Assembly: GCA_026129905.1 (NCBI GenBank)
Contig: JAHCHE010000010.1
Location: 186,001 to 250,000 of the forward strand
DNA length: 64,000 nucleotides
Direction of reading: 5' to 3'
DNA from: Bryobacteraceae bacterium
GTDB taxonomy: Bacteria > Acidobacteriota > Terriglobia > Bryobacterales > Bryobacteraceae
In this document: positions 55,919 to 64,000 of the stretch, piece after piece
How positions within the stretch are numbered: position 1 is the first letter of the stretch
How the letters are laid out: the number at the start of each line of letters is the position of its first letter
The notes under the pieces: generated by a model
Database searches by the model: none
What the model was told of the DNA's origin: nothing
What the model saw: only the letters and a program-made list of their open reading frames with translations
Position numbers and translations under genes: made by a program

Positions 55919-57856
55919 GTGATGGCCATTCGGGGGATGCTCGCCTGCTGTTTGTTGACGCTGCTGGCGGCGCTGCCAGGCAACGCGCAGACGGCGGAAT
56001 TCGACGCGCTCCAGGCGCACTTCGAGCGGGTCGCCGCCGTGCGCCATGCGGCGCTGTTCCGCGGCTTCTCGACGGCGCCGGAATGGGAGCAACATAAACG
56101 CCGGCTCCGGGAGAGCTTGGTTCGGATGCTCTGGCACGACCTCACGTGGCCGGCCGGCCCTCCTCCCGCCCAGGTGACGCGTAGGACCGAGCATCGCTCC
56201 TATGTTGTCGAAAACGTCGTTCTGGAAACCGCGCCCGGGGTGTATTCGACGGGGAACCTCTACCTGCCGCGCGGCGGCGCCGGGCCGTACCCGGTCATTC
56301 TCTATCAATGCGGCCACGCGAACAAGAACCGGTACAAACGTCACGGAGCGTGGTTCGCGACGCACGGCATCGCGACGATGGTAATGGACAACATCGAGAT
56401 GGGCGAGATGCAGTTCACCCATCACGGGGTCTACTCAAGAGCGTGGTTTCACTGGTACAGCCGGGGATTTTCGCCGCTGGCGGTGGAGATTCTGAACGCG
56501 CGGCGGATGCTGGACTACCTGGCGGCGCGGCCGGACATTGACCGGGAGCGAATCGGCGCGACGGGAAGGTCCGGGGGCGGCGCGACGACGTTCTTTCTGG
56601 CGGCGATCGACGAGCGGGTGAAGGCCTCCGCTCCCGTGTCCGGCCCGATCTCGACCGACGTATGGGTGCGGCGTCGTCTTACCGGCGCCCATTGCGAGTG
56701 CCAGTATCCGGTGAATTCGCACGGGCTGTCGTACGAGGAAGTTGGGGCGCTGACCGCGCCGCGGCCGCAACTGTTGGTGAACGCCGACGCCGATCCGGGA
56801 TTCCCGATGGACGCCTTCGAGGAGCTGGCCGCGAAGACGCGCGAAATCTACCGGCTTTACGGCGCGGAGGCGGCGCTCGAAACGGCGGTGGCGCCCGGCG
56901 GTCACAGCGACACGGAGGCGATCCGGCTGCCCGTGTACTCGTTCCTGCTGCGAGAATTGCTCGGGGCGGACGCGCCGGTGCTTTCCGAAGGACCGGTGGA
57001 AGAGCCGGAAGCCGAGAGCTTGGTCTGCTTTCGGGACGGTTATCCACTGGAAGAGCGGCTGACGCGAATCGACGAGGAGCTGATTCCGCGCGGCCGCCCA
57101 GCGACCCTCGCGGACCTGGCGGCGGCGCTGCGCACCGAAGTATTCCGCTACTTTCCGGCAGAGCGGGGCGCGCTCGACCCGCAGTGGGGCGAGGCCGCGA
57201 CGGCGCAAGGCCGGACGGCGCGCAAGGTCAGCTACGCTTCGCTCGACGGCCTGCGGGTGCGCGGGGTCTATTCCGTGCCGGCAAAGGCGGCGGGCAGGCT
57301 GCCGGCGCTACTCGTGGCGGACGACCGCCGGGGCATTCCCGTGTGGGGCAACGAGCAGGCGCTGGAACGCAACCGGTGGGGCGAGCGGGCGGTTCTCATC
57401 GTGGAGACGCTGGACCGCGGCTCGCGCGCGCTGGAGAAGAACCTGCGCAGCTTCTCCGACGACGATCCGCTCCACCACATGAAGCGCCAGGCGATGATCC
57501 TCGGTACGACCCTGGAGTCGATCGAGGTGTATGAACTGCTGCGCTCACTGGAACTCCTGCGCAGCCTGCCCGAGGTGGACGCCAGCCGCATCGCGGTTGC
57601 GGGTAGATTCGAGGCGGGCGTCAACGCGCTCTACGCCGCGATCCTCGACGGAGGGGTGGAGCGCGTGATTCTCGGTTCCCCGCCGGCCTCGCACCGGTAC
57701 GGCCCGCACTACCTGGGCATCCTTCGGTACACGGATATCCCCTGGACCGTGGAGTTGCTGGGCGACAAGGTGGAGCTGTACGGGGAGGTTCCCTTCGGGA
57801 TGAGCGCGAGGGGAGGCACCGGGTTCTTTCTCCCGCGGACGAAGCCGCGCCGTTGA
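55919..57856 (+). CDS. Secreted tandem alpha/beta hydrolase (acetyl-xylan-esterase-like)
   Basis: 645 residues with a signal peptide (MLACCLLTLLAALPGNAQ). First alpha/beta-hydrolase domain: YPVILYQCGHANKNRYKRHG (oxyanion region), IGATGRSGGGATTFFLAA with nucleophile Ser218, NADADPGFPMDAF (Asp) and APGGHSDTEA (His). A second, shorter domain from about 420 (SLDGLRVRGVYSVPAKAAGRLPALLV) has lost the serine: its elbow reads VAGRFEAGVNAL. So one active and one degenerate half. Likely releases acetyl or other ester groups from polysaccharide in the periplasm or outside. Same strand and 33 bp after the transglutaminase-like gene. Confidence 0.85.
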   Translation: MMAIRGMLACCLLTLLAALPGNAQTAEFDALQAHFERVAAVRHAALFRGFSTAPEWEQHKRRLRESLVRMLWHDLTWPAGPPPAQVTRRTEHRSYVVENVVLETAPGVYSTGNLYLPRGGAGPYPVILYQCGHANKNRYKRHGAWFATHGIATMVMDNIEMGEMQFTHHGVYSRAWFHWYSRGFSPLAVEILNARRMLDYLAARPDIDRERIGATGRSGGGATTFFLAAIDERVKASAPVSGPISTDVWVRRRLTGAHCECQYPVNSHGLSYEEVGALTAPRPQLLVNADADPGFPMDAFEELAAKTREIYRLYGAEAALETAVAPGGHSDTEAIRLPVYSFLLRELLGADAPVLSEGPVEEPEAESLVCFRDGYPLEERLTRIDEELIPRGRPATLADLAAALRTEVFRYFPAERGALDPQWGEAATAQGRTARKVSYASLDGLRVRGVYSVPAKAAGRLPALLVADDRRGIPVWGNEQALERNRWGERAVLIVETLDRGSRALEKNLRSFSDDDPLHHMKRQAMILGTTLESIEVYELLRSLELLRSLPEVDASRIAVAGRFEAGVNALYAAILDGGVERVILGSPPASHRYGPHYLGILRYTDIPWTVELLGDKVELYGEVPFGMSARGGTGFFLPRTKPRR

Positions 57857-57887
57857 AGCGGCGCGAAGGGCGCCTTGATGTTTTCCG

Positions 57888-57915
57888 TTTACAGGAGGGG
57901 GCGTCTTGGTATACA
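57888..57915 (+). promoter_or_regulatory. Candidate promoter of the TonB-dependent receptor gene
   Basis: TTTACA (57888-57893), 16 nt, TATACA (57910-57915) with an extended TGG immediately in front of the -10. It lies 37 nt before the ATG at 57953. Confidence 0.5.
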
Positions 57916-57921
57916 CTCCTA

Positions 57922-57940
57922 ATTGCAACTCAACTGCAAT
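57922..57940. promoter_or_regulatory. Inverted repeat ATTGCA-N7-TGCAAT, candidate operator
   Basis: Perfect 6-bp arms, starting 6 bp after the candidate -10 and so near the transcription start, ending 12 bp before the receptor gene. Placement fits a repressor site controlling receptor expression. The regulator is unknown. Confidence 0.5.
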
Positions 57941-57952
57941 CAGGGTGTGGCT

Positions 57953-60337
57953 ATGAGAACAGAATTCGCGGCTTTGGCGCTGGCGGCCGCGCTGCTCCTG
58001 GGTCCGCTGGCGGCGGCCGGACGAGGCGCGGCGGTGGAAGGCCGCCTGGTCGATGTATCCGGCGGGACGATTGCCCGGGGGACGGTAACCCTAAGACTGC
58101 TGGCCACCGGGACGGCGCTGCGGACGCGCACGGACGGGGTGGGGAGCTTCCGGTTCGAGGCGATTGGACAAGGAGACCACCGGGTGACCGCTGCGGCCGA
58201 GGGGTTCGCGGAAAGCGGAAGGATCATCCGGGTTCCTTTCGAGGGAGTCTCGAACCTTGAAATAGTGTTGCATCCGGCGACGCTGGCGCAGGGACTCGCA
58301 ATATACGCGAACCGGCTCGTGGGGCCGGAAGTGGCGCTGCGAGAGGTCCCGGGCGCCTTCGAAGTGGTCGACTCGGCGATGCTTGCCCAGAGCCGTGTCT
58401 TCACGTTCGACGAAGCGCTCCGAAAGGTGACTGGCGTGTACGTGCGCGGCGAGGAGGGCTTCGGCTTGCGGCCCAACATTGGGATTCGCGGCTTAAACCC
58501 CACGCGTTCGACGAAGGTCTTGCTGCTGGAAGACGGCGTGCCGATCGCGTATGCGCCGTACGGGGACAACGCCTCCTACTATCATCCGCCGGTCGACCGC
58601 TTCGATTCGATCGAAGTCATCAAGGGATCCGGACAGGTGCTCTACGGTCCCTCGACGGTGGCGGGCGTCATCAACTACATTACGCCGCCCCCGCCCGACC
58701 GCGGCGCCGGATCGGTGACGCTGACGGGAGGAAGCCTGGACTACTTCAACGGCCATATTCGCTACGGCAATACCATCGGACGGACCGGTTTCGCTCTCGA
58801 TTACATGCGCAAGCAGGGCGACGGCAGCCGGGAGAACACCCATTTCGGGCTGAACGACGTTACGGGCAAAGTGCTGCGGCCCATCGGCGCGCGGCAAACG
58901 GTGTCGCTGAAGATGAACTACTACGGCGAGGATTCACAGTTGACGTACTCCGGCCTCCGCTGGGCGGAGTGGCTGGAGAACCCCCGGGCAAACCCTTTCC
59001 GCAACGACGCGGTGGATTGGGGCCGGTTCGGCGGCGCCATCGCGCATACCTACATCCTGTCCCCTAACGCGGTTCTTTCCACCAACCTGTACGGGCAACG
59101 CTTCGCGCGCGACTGGTGGCGGCAGTCCAGCAACTCGAACCAGCGGCCCAACGACGCCGCCGACCCGCTGTGCGGCGGGATGGCCAATTTGCATACCACT
59201 TGCGGCAACGAAGGCCGGCTCCGACGCTACGCGACGTGGGGCTTCGACCCGAAAGTGCGCGCCCACCAATCATGGGGCGGCCTCATCAACGAATTCGATT
59301 TCGGGTTTCGGGGCCATTTCGAAACGCAGGACCGCCGGCAGGAGAACGGCGAATCGCCGGTGGCCCGTTCCGGCCGCGTCGTGGAACTCAATGAACGCCA
59401 GGTCCGGGCGTGGTCCGGCTTCCTGCAAAACCGTTTCGTTTTCGGCCGGTTCGGCATCACCCCCGGAGTGCGGTTGGAACGGATCCGCCTCGAGCGGCAA
59501 AACCGGCTGCTCGACGCCGGGGGCCACACGTCGATGACGCAGTGGATTCCAGGCGTGGGCGCGACGTTCAGCCCGTCGGGGAAGCTGACGGTGTTCGGCG
59601 GGGCGCACCGCGGCTTCGCGCCGCCGCGGGTGGAGGACGTGATTAACAACACGACCGGCGGCGTAGTGGAATTGGATTCGGAGCTGAGCTGGAATTACGA
59701 AGCGGGCATGCGCCTCCGGGCGGACCACCGGGCAACGTTGGAGGCCACCTTCTTCCGGCTCGACTTCGAGAACCAGATCGTTCCGGCGAGCGTGGCGGGC
59801 GGAACCGGGGCGACCTTGACCAGCGCCGGGGAGACTACGCACCAGGGCGTGGAGTTGAGCGGGCGCTACGATTTCCGCAGTCTCTTTCAAACGCGGCACT
59901 CCGGGTACATTCGCGGCGCTTACACCTGGCTTCCGGTGGCCCGATTCGAGGGCCGCCGGTATTCGTCCGTCTCCGGCTTCGCGGACGTAAGCGTGACGGG
60001 GAATCGAATCCCGTACGCCCCCTCCTACATGCTGAACGCCATCGCCGGGTACCTGCACCCTTCGGGGCTGAACGCCATGGTCGAGGGCGTCTTCACGGGC
60101 GGACAGTTCGGGGACGACCTGAATACCTGGGCGCCGTCGCCGGACGGGCAGCGAGGCCGCGTCCCGGGCAACGTGATCTGGAACGCGACGCTGAACTACC
60201 CGATCGAGGGCTGGCGAAGCACGGTTTTCGTGGCCGTCAAGAACCTCGGGGACCGTCTCTACATCGTCGATCGCGCGCGCGGCGTCCTGCCGGGAATGCC
60301 TCGCCTCGTGCAAATCGGGCTGCGCGTGAGCTTTTAG
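57953..60337 (+). CDS. TonB-dependent outer-membrane receptor (FecA-like siderophore type)
   Basis: 794 residues from the ATG at 57953. A signal peptide (FAALALAAALLLGPLAAAG) is followed by a carboxypeptidase-regulatory-like domain (VEGRLVDVSGGTIARGTVTLRLLATGTALRTRTDGVGSFRF). The plug has GIRGLNPTRSTKVLLLEDGVPIAYAPYGDNASYYHPP and SIEVIKGSGQVLYGPSTVAGVINYITP, close to FecA. The 22-strand-type barrel ends in IGLRVSF, with the terminal Phe. No FecA-type signalling extension precedes the plug. It imports a bulky ligand with TonB energy; ferric siderophore or citrate is likely by resemblance, oligosaccharide possible by context. It ends before the M20 peptidase gene. Confidence 0.9.
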   Translation: MRTEFAALALAAALLLGPLAAAGRGAAVEGRLVDVSGGTIARGTVTLRLLATGTALRTRTDGVGSFRFEAIGQGDHRVTAAAEGFAESGRIIRVPFEGVSNLEIVLHPATLAQGLAIYANRLVGPEVALREVPGAFEVVDSAMLAQSRVFTFDEALRKVTGVYVRGEEGFGLRPNIGIRGLNPTRSTKVLLLEDGVPIAYAPYGDNASYYHPPVDRFDSIEVIKGSGQVLYGPSTVAGVINYITPPPPDRGAGSVTLTGGSLDYFNGHIRYGNTIGRTGFALDYMRKQGDGSRENTHFGLNDVTGKVLRPIGARQTVSLKMNYYGEDSQLTYSGLRWAEWLENPRANPFRNDAVDWGRFGGAIAHTYILSPNAVLSTNLYGQRFARDWWRQSSNSNQRPNDAADPLCGGMANLHTTCGNEGRLRRYATWGFDPKVRAHQSWGGLINEFDFGFRGHFETQDRRQENGESPVARSGRVVELNERQVRAWSGFLQNRFVFGRFGITPGVRLERIRLERQNRLLDAGGHTSMTQWIPGVGATFSPSGKLTVFGGAHRGFAPPRVEDVINNTTGGVVELDSELSWNYEAGMRLRADHRATLEATFFRLDFENQIVPASVAGGTGATLTSAGETTHQGVELSGRYDFRSLFQTRHSGYIRGAYTWLPVARFEGRRYSSVSGFADVSVTGNRIPYAPSYMLNAIAGYLHPSGLNAMVEGVFTGGQFGDDLNTWAPSPDGQRGRVPGNVIWNATLNYPIEGWRSTVFVAVKNLGDRLYIVDRARGVLPGMPRLVQIGLRVSF

Positions 60338-60420
60338 CGCCGGTCGGGTCCCGCGGGCGACATCGCGGCCCCCACTCGCCCGTCCGGGCCCACCGAGCCG
60401 GAGAGCCGCGCGGCAGGCCG

Positions 60421-60426
60421 TATAAT
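60421..60426 (+). promoter_or_regulatory. Candidate -10 element for a near-leaderless M20 peptidase mRNA
   Basis: A perfect TATAAT ends 9 nt before the ATG at 60436. Transcription from it would start about 3 nt before the ATG. No -35 and no Shine-Dalgarno are seen. Confidence 0.4.
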
Positions 60427-60435
60427 GATCGAGAC

Positions 60436-61812
60436 ATGTCTCAACCCGTGGAAGCCTTCATCGACGCCAATCGCGACCGATTCCTCGAGGAACTGTTCGC
60501 GCTGCTGCGAATCCCTAGTATCAGCACGCTGCCGGAACACGTGCCCGACGTGGCGCAAGCCGCCGGCTTCGTAGCGGAGGCGCTCAAAGGGGCCGGCGTC
60601 GAAAACGTCGAGATCATTCCCACCGCGCGCCATCCGCTGGTGTACGGCGAATGGCTCCACGCGCCGGGCAAGCCCACCGTGTTGTGCTACGGGCATTACG
60701 ACGTGCAGCCGCCCGATCCACTGGAGGAGTGGGTGACGCCTCCGTTCGAGCCGGCGGTACGCGACGGCAATATCTACGCGCGCGGCTCGGCCGACGACAA
60801 GGGACAGATGTACATGCACATCAAGGCCGTCGAGGCGCTGCGGGCGGCCTCGGGGACCCTGCCGGTGAACGTCAAGTTCCTGATCGAGGGCGAGGAGGAA
60901 GTCGGCGGCGCCTCGATCGCGAAGTTTGTCGGGGAAAACGCGGCGCGATTGAAAGCGGACGTCGGACTGGTATCCGACACGTCGTTATACGCCGAAGGCA
61001 TCCCGACGCTTTGCACGGGCCTGCGCGGGCTGATCTACACGGAGGTGGACGCCAGGGGCCCGGCCAAGGACCTCCACTCGGGCCTGTACGGCGGCGCCGC
61101 GCCGAACGCGGTTTACGCGCTGATCGAACTGCTGGCCAAGGCGAAATCGGCCGATGGCGCGATTCAGGTCACTGGCATTTACGACGACGTGACGCCGCCC
61201 GCGCCGGCGGAGAAGTCCAGTTGGGAGAGCCTGCCGTTTCGCGAAGAGGAGTTCCTGAAAAGAGAGGTGGGCGCGTCGCGGCTCACCGGGGAACCCGGCT
61301 ACAGCGTGCTGGAGCGGATCTGGGCGCGGCCGACGCTGGAGGTGCACGGCATCGCCGGCGGCTTTACCGGGGCGGGCGCGAAGACCGTGATTCCAGCCAA
61401 GGCGACGGCCAAAGTCAGCATCCGGCTGGTTCCGAGGCAGGATCCGGACAAGGTGGCTGGCGCATTTCAGGAATTCGTGAAAGCGAACACGCCCGCCGGG
61501 GTTCAGACCGAGGTGCGGGTGCTCAGCGCGAGCCCGGCGGTGCTGGTGGATCCCGGCCACCCGGCCATACGGACGGCCGCCGAGGCGTTCCAGCAGGTGA
61601 TGGGACGGCCGACGGTCTACATCCGCTCGGGCGGTTCGGTACCGATCGTCGGGGACTTCAACCGGCATCTCGGCATCCCGACGGTAATGATGGGCCTGGG
61701 GCTTCCCGACGACGGGCTGCATTCGCCCAACGAGAAATTCCGGCTGGAGAATTTCTACACTGGGATCAAAGCGATCGCGCTGTTTTTCGAGCGTTACGGG
61801 CAGACGTCCTGA
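60436..61812 (+). CDS. M20 family metallopeptidase (dipeptidase/carboxypeptidase)
   Basis: 458 residues. Metal site: LCYGHYDVQPP (His and the following Asp), ARGSADDKGQMYMHIKA (bridging Asp), IEGEEEVGG (catalytic Glu and ligand Glu), then LVSDTS and the C-terminal GLPDDGLHSPNEKF with the last His. The lid domain begins near GLRGLIYTEVDARGPAKDLHSGLYG. No signal peptide, so cytoplasmic. Family members cleave dipeptides or N-acyl amino acids, and this long form resembles the CPG2/cytosolic dipeptidase (CNDP) branch. Its stop is followed 21 nt later by the proposed murJ start. Confidence 0.92.
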   Translation: MSQPVEAFIDANRDRFLEELFALLRIPSISTLPEHVPDVAQAAGFVAEALKGAGVENVEIIPTARHPLVYGEWLHAPGKPTVLCYGHYDVQPPDPLEEWVTPPFEPAVRDGNIYARGSADDKGQMYMHIKAVEALRAASGTLPVNVKFLIEGEEEVGGASIAKFVGENAARLKADVGLVSDTSLYAEGIPTLCTGLRGLIYTEVDARGPAKDLHSGLYGGAAPNAVYALIELLAKAKSADGAIQVTGIYDDVTPPAPAEKSSWESLPFREEEFLKREVGASRLTGEPGYSVLERIWARPTLEVHGIAGGFTGAGAKTVIPAKATAKVSIRLVPRQDPDKVAGAFQEFVKANTPAGVQTEVRVLSASPAVLVDPGHPAIRTAAEAFQQVMGRPTVYIRSGGSVPIVGDFNRHLGIPTVMMGLGLPDDGLHSPNEKFRLENFYTGIKAIALFFERYGQTS

Positions 61813-61833
61813 CCGTCGCGCCGGGAGCAGGCT

Positions 61834-63501
61834 CTGAGCACATCCGCCGACCCAAATCACGCGGAACCGACGTATCACGTCGTCCGCTCCGCCGGAATCG
61901 TCTCCGCCGCTCTCTTCCTGAGCCGGGTGACCGGCTTGGTGCGCGAAATCGTGATGGCGTACCTGTTCGGAGCGGGGATGGCGTACGACGCCTTCCTGCT
62001 GGGATTCCGGATACCGAACCTGGCGCGGGACCTGTTCGCCGAGGGTGCGCTTTCCTCCGCGTTTATCCCGACATTCACCGAATACCTGACCAACCGGAGC
62101 AAGAAGGAGGCCGCCGCGCTGGCGAACCTGGTGGCGACGGCGATTATCGTCATCGTCGGCGCGCTCTGCGTGCTTGGCATCATCTTCACGCCGCAGTTGG
62201 TGCGGCTGCTGGCGCCCGGCTACAGCGAAGTGCCCGGGAAGTTCGAATTGTCGGTGACCATGACGCGGATCATGTTCCCGTTCCTGCTGCTGGTGGCGCT
62301 GGCGGCCCAGGCGATGGGGATTCTGAACGCGTGCAACCAATTTGCGGTTCCGGCGCTGGCCTCGACGTTCTTTAACGTCGGATCGATCCTGGGAGGGCTC
62401 GCGATCGGCTTCTGGGCGGGACCGCTGATCGGGATCGAGCCGATCACCGGGATGGCGATCGGGGTTGTATTGGGGGGCGCGCTGCAGATGGTCTGGCAGG
62501 TTCCCAGTCTGCGGCGGAGCGGGTTCCGGTTCCGGCCGCGATTCGACTGGTCCGATCCGGGGTTGAAGCGCATCTTCCGGCTGATGGCGCCGGCGATCCT
62601 GGGCGCGGCCGCGGTGCAGGTGAACATCGCGGTGAATACGAATTTCGCGTCTCAGATTCAGGACCCGCTGCGGGGACCGGACGGGCCGGTGAGCTGGCTC
62701 GGCTACTCGTTCCGGTTCATGCAACTGCCGCTGGCGCTCTTCGGAGTGGCGATCGCCTCGGCAACGCTGCCGACGATTTCGCGCAGCGCGGCGGCGGGGA
62801 ACCTGGATCAGTTCCGGAGCACGCTATCGCGATCGTTGGGGATCGTGTTCCTATTGACGCTGCCGTCGTCGGTGGGCCTGGCGGTGCTGGGTGAGCCGAT
62901 GATCGCCGCGATCTACCAGGGCGGCCGGTTCGACGCGTACGACACGCAGCAGACGGGACTGGCGCTGTCGTGTTACGCGGTGGGCCTGGCGGGCTATGCG
63001 GCGATCAAGATTCTGACGCCGGCCTTCTACGCGTTGGGCGATGCGCGGACCCCCATGATCGTGAGTCTGCTTTCGATCGCGATCAACCTGGCCGCCGTGT
63101 TGCTGCTGCTGCGCTATACCCAACTTGGCCATGCGGGCCTGGCGCTTTCCACATCCGCGGTGGCCGTGTTCGGCTTCCTCATCCTGGTTGTGGCCCTCGG
63201 GCGAAAGACGGGAGGCCTGCTCGGGCGGGAGCTGCTGGTGAGCACGCTGAAAGTGGCGTTGGCCGCGGCGGCCATGGGGGTCGCGGTCGCGCTCCTGAAT
63301 CGGCAGGTGGAGGCCTTTCTCGGGTTGTCGCGGCTGGCGAGGCTGGCGCAGCTCGCCATCTGCCTGCCCGCCGGAGTAGCGGTGTTCTACGGGCTCTGCC
63401 GGTTGGCGCGGGTGGCGGAACTCGAGTGGGCTTCCAGCGCCATGGCCGGCCCCCTGCGGCGGTGGCTCCCGTTCGGCGTGCTAAAATCCTCTAAACGATG
63501 A
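61834..63501 (+). CDS. murJ: Lipid II flippase MurJ
   Basis: 555 residues if translation begins at the CTG at 61834, which has GGGAG at a 6-nt spacing. The first canonical codon in frame is GTG at 61927, but that would remove the first transmembrane helix (VRSAGIVSAALFLSRVTGLVREIVMAYLFGAG) that every MurJ needs. About 14 hydrophobic helices follow, with the conserved segments DAFLLGFRIPNLARDLFAEGALSSAFIPTF, SLGIVFLLTLPSSVGLAVLGEPMIAAIYQGG and LTPAFYALGDARTPM. It flips lipid II across the inner membrane for peptidoglycan synthesis. Its stop overlaps the next gene by 4 bp. Confidence 0.9.
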   Translation: MSTSADPNHAEPTYHVVRSAGIVSAALFLSRVTGLVREIVMAYLFGAGMAYDAFLLGFRIPNLARDLFAEGALSSAFIPTFTEYLTNRSKKEAAALANLVATAIIVIVGALCVLGIIFTPQLVRLLAPGYSEVPGKFELSVTMTRIMFPFLLLVALAAQAMGILNACNQFAVPALASTFFNVGSILGGLAIGFWAGPLIGIEPITGMAIGVVLGGALQMVWQVPSLRRSGFRFRPRFDWSDPGLKRIFRLMAPAILGAAAVQVNIAVNTNFASQIQDPLRGPDGPVSWLGYSFRFMQLPLALFGVAIASATLPTISRSAAAGNLDQFRSTLSRSLGIVFLLTLPSSVGLAVLGEPMIAAIYQGGRFDAYDTQQTGLALSCYAVGLAGYAAIKILTPAFYALGDARTPMIVSLLSIAINLAAVLLLLRYTQLGHAGLALSTSAVAVFGFLILVVALGRKTGGLLGRELLVSTLKVALAAAAMGVAVALLNRQVEAFLGLSRLARLAQLAICLPAGVAVFYGLCRLARVAELEWASSAMAGPLRRWLPFGVLKSSKR

Positions 63502-64000
63502 CGCCAGACGTAGAACTGGTACTCAAGCTCCAGGGCCTGGATAATCAGATCGGGGAACTGGAGCGGGAAATCTCCAGCCTGCCGATTCACATCGCGGAGA
63601 TTGAGAAAGCGTTGGTGATTCACCAGCGGAAGCTGGAAGCCGACAAGGCCGCGCTGGCGGCCAACCAGAAGGAACGAAGAAAAATCGAGGGTGAAGTTCA
63701 GGGTATCGAGCAGAAGCTATCCAAGTTAAAAGACCAGATTTTCGAGGCGAAAACCAACCAGCAGCTCTGGGCATTTCAGCACGAAATCCAGTTTGGCGAA
63801 GAGCAGATCCGCAAGGCGGAGGATCGCATACTGGACCTCATGTCGGAATCGGAGCCGCTGGAGGCGAACATGCAGGCGGCCACCAAGGCGCTGACGGAGG
63901 AAGTGCGGCAGGTAGAGCGCGAGAAAGCCATCGCCCGCAAGAAGACCGAGGAGGACCGTCAACAGCTCGGGTCGCTGCAGGGCGAGCGCGCCGAAGTGGT
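63498..64000 (+). CDS. Coiled-coil protein with predicted C-terminal zinc ribbon (DUF164/CT398-like), 3' end cut
   Basis: The ATG at 63498 overlaps the murJ stop (ATGA); 167 codons are visible before the window ends. The sequence is almost entirely heptad-rich helix (LVLKLQGLDNQIGELEREISSLP, IEGEVQGIEQKLSKLKDQIFEAKTNQQLWAFQHEIQFGEEQIRKAEDRILDLM). The KTNQQ-x-x-AFQHEI element in the loop between two long helices matches the CT398 family, whose members end in a four-cysteine zinc ribbon that would lie beyond the window edge. Possible role in nucleic-acid or secretion-related complexes. Function not established. Confidence 0.75.
   Translation, partial: MTPDVELVLKLQGLDNQIGELEREISSLPIHIAEIEKALVIHQRKLEADKAALAANQKERRKIEGEVQGIEQKLSKLKDQIFEAKTNQQLWAFQHEIQFGEEQIRKAEDRILDLMSESEPLEANMQAATKALTEEVRQVEREKAIARKKTEEDRQQLGSLQGERAEV

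Overview
The window looks like the chromosome of a high-GC, Gram-negative member of the Acidobacteriota, most likely near Bryobacterales/Solibacter. This rests on a von Willebrand A protein of the type expanded in Acidobacteria, a TonB-dependent receptor with a carboxypeptidase-regulatory-like N-terminal domain, a bactofilin, several Tat-type signal peptides, a fused E1 alpha/beta dehydrogenase and a PEGA-tailed Ser/Thr kinase. No database search was possible, so the placement is inference. Almost the whole window is coding. No rRNA, tRNA or CRISPR array was found.

Layout. 1-9.6 kb: end of a glycosyltransferase, a di-heme cytochrome c peroxidase lipoprotein, an amino-acid permease, a secreted beta-helix protein, a tightly overlapping three-gene unit (flavin alpha-hydroxy-acid oxidase-like protein, beta-propeller, tetraheme cytochrome c) and a Tat sulfatase. 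9.8-16.1 kb: an AhbD/NirJ-like radical SAM gene overlapping hoxE, then hoxFUYHW, a complete group 3d NAD-linked [NiFe] hydrogenase with its protease. 16.1-17.0 kb: an internally deleted group II intron on the minus strand, abutting hoxW. 17.2-25.5 kb: fused E1 dehydrogenase, serine hydrolase, a minus-strand trio (outer-membrane barrel, nitrilase, PP-loop synthetase), amidohydrolase and bactofilin. 25.5-32.5 kb: membrane glycosyltransferases, an aldo/keto-reductase-like protein that lacks its catalytic residues, and rrf2-cysK.

32.6-46.8 kb: PEGA kinase, GtrA and CDP-alcohol phosphotransferase, four consecutive glycosyltransferases, alr, and then the replication-origin block dnaA-dnaN-gyrB. An AT-richer segment with a perfect head-to-head pair of DnaA boxes precedes dnaA. 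46.8-64 kb: acyl-CoA ligase, a LexA-like protease lacking an obvious helix-turn-helix, VWA protein, PLP decarboxylase, then a secreted polymer-processing stretch (DUF4832-like protein, transglutaminase-like/FN3 protein, tandem alpha/beta hydrolase, TonB receptor), an M20 peptidase, murJ (apparently with a CTG start) and a truncated coiled-coil zinc-ribbon gene.

Functional themes are hydrogen/NAD redox chemistry, periplasmic electron transfer through c-type cytochromes, envelope polysaccharide synthesis beside the origin, and scavenging of polymers. The observations most worth following are the hydroxy-acid oxidase/propeller/tetraheme unit, the nitrilase plus stand-alone PP-loop synthetase pair, the shrunken group II intron whose boundaries can be read to the base, and the LexA-type protease with an unrelated N-terminal domain.
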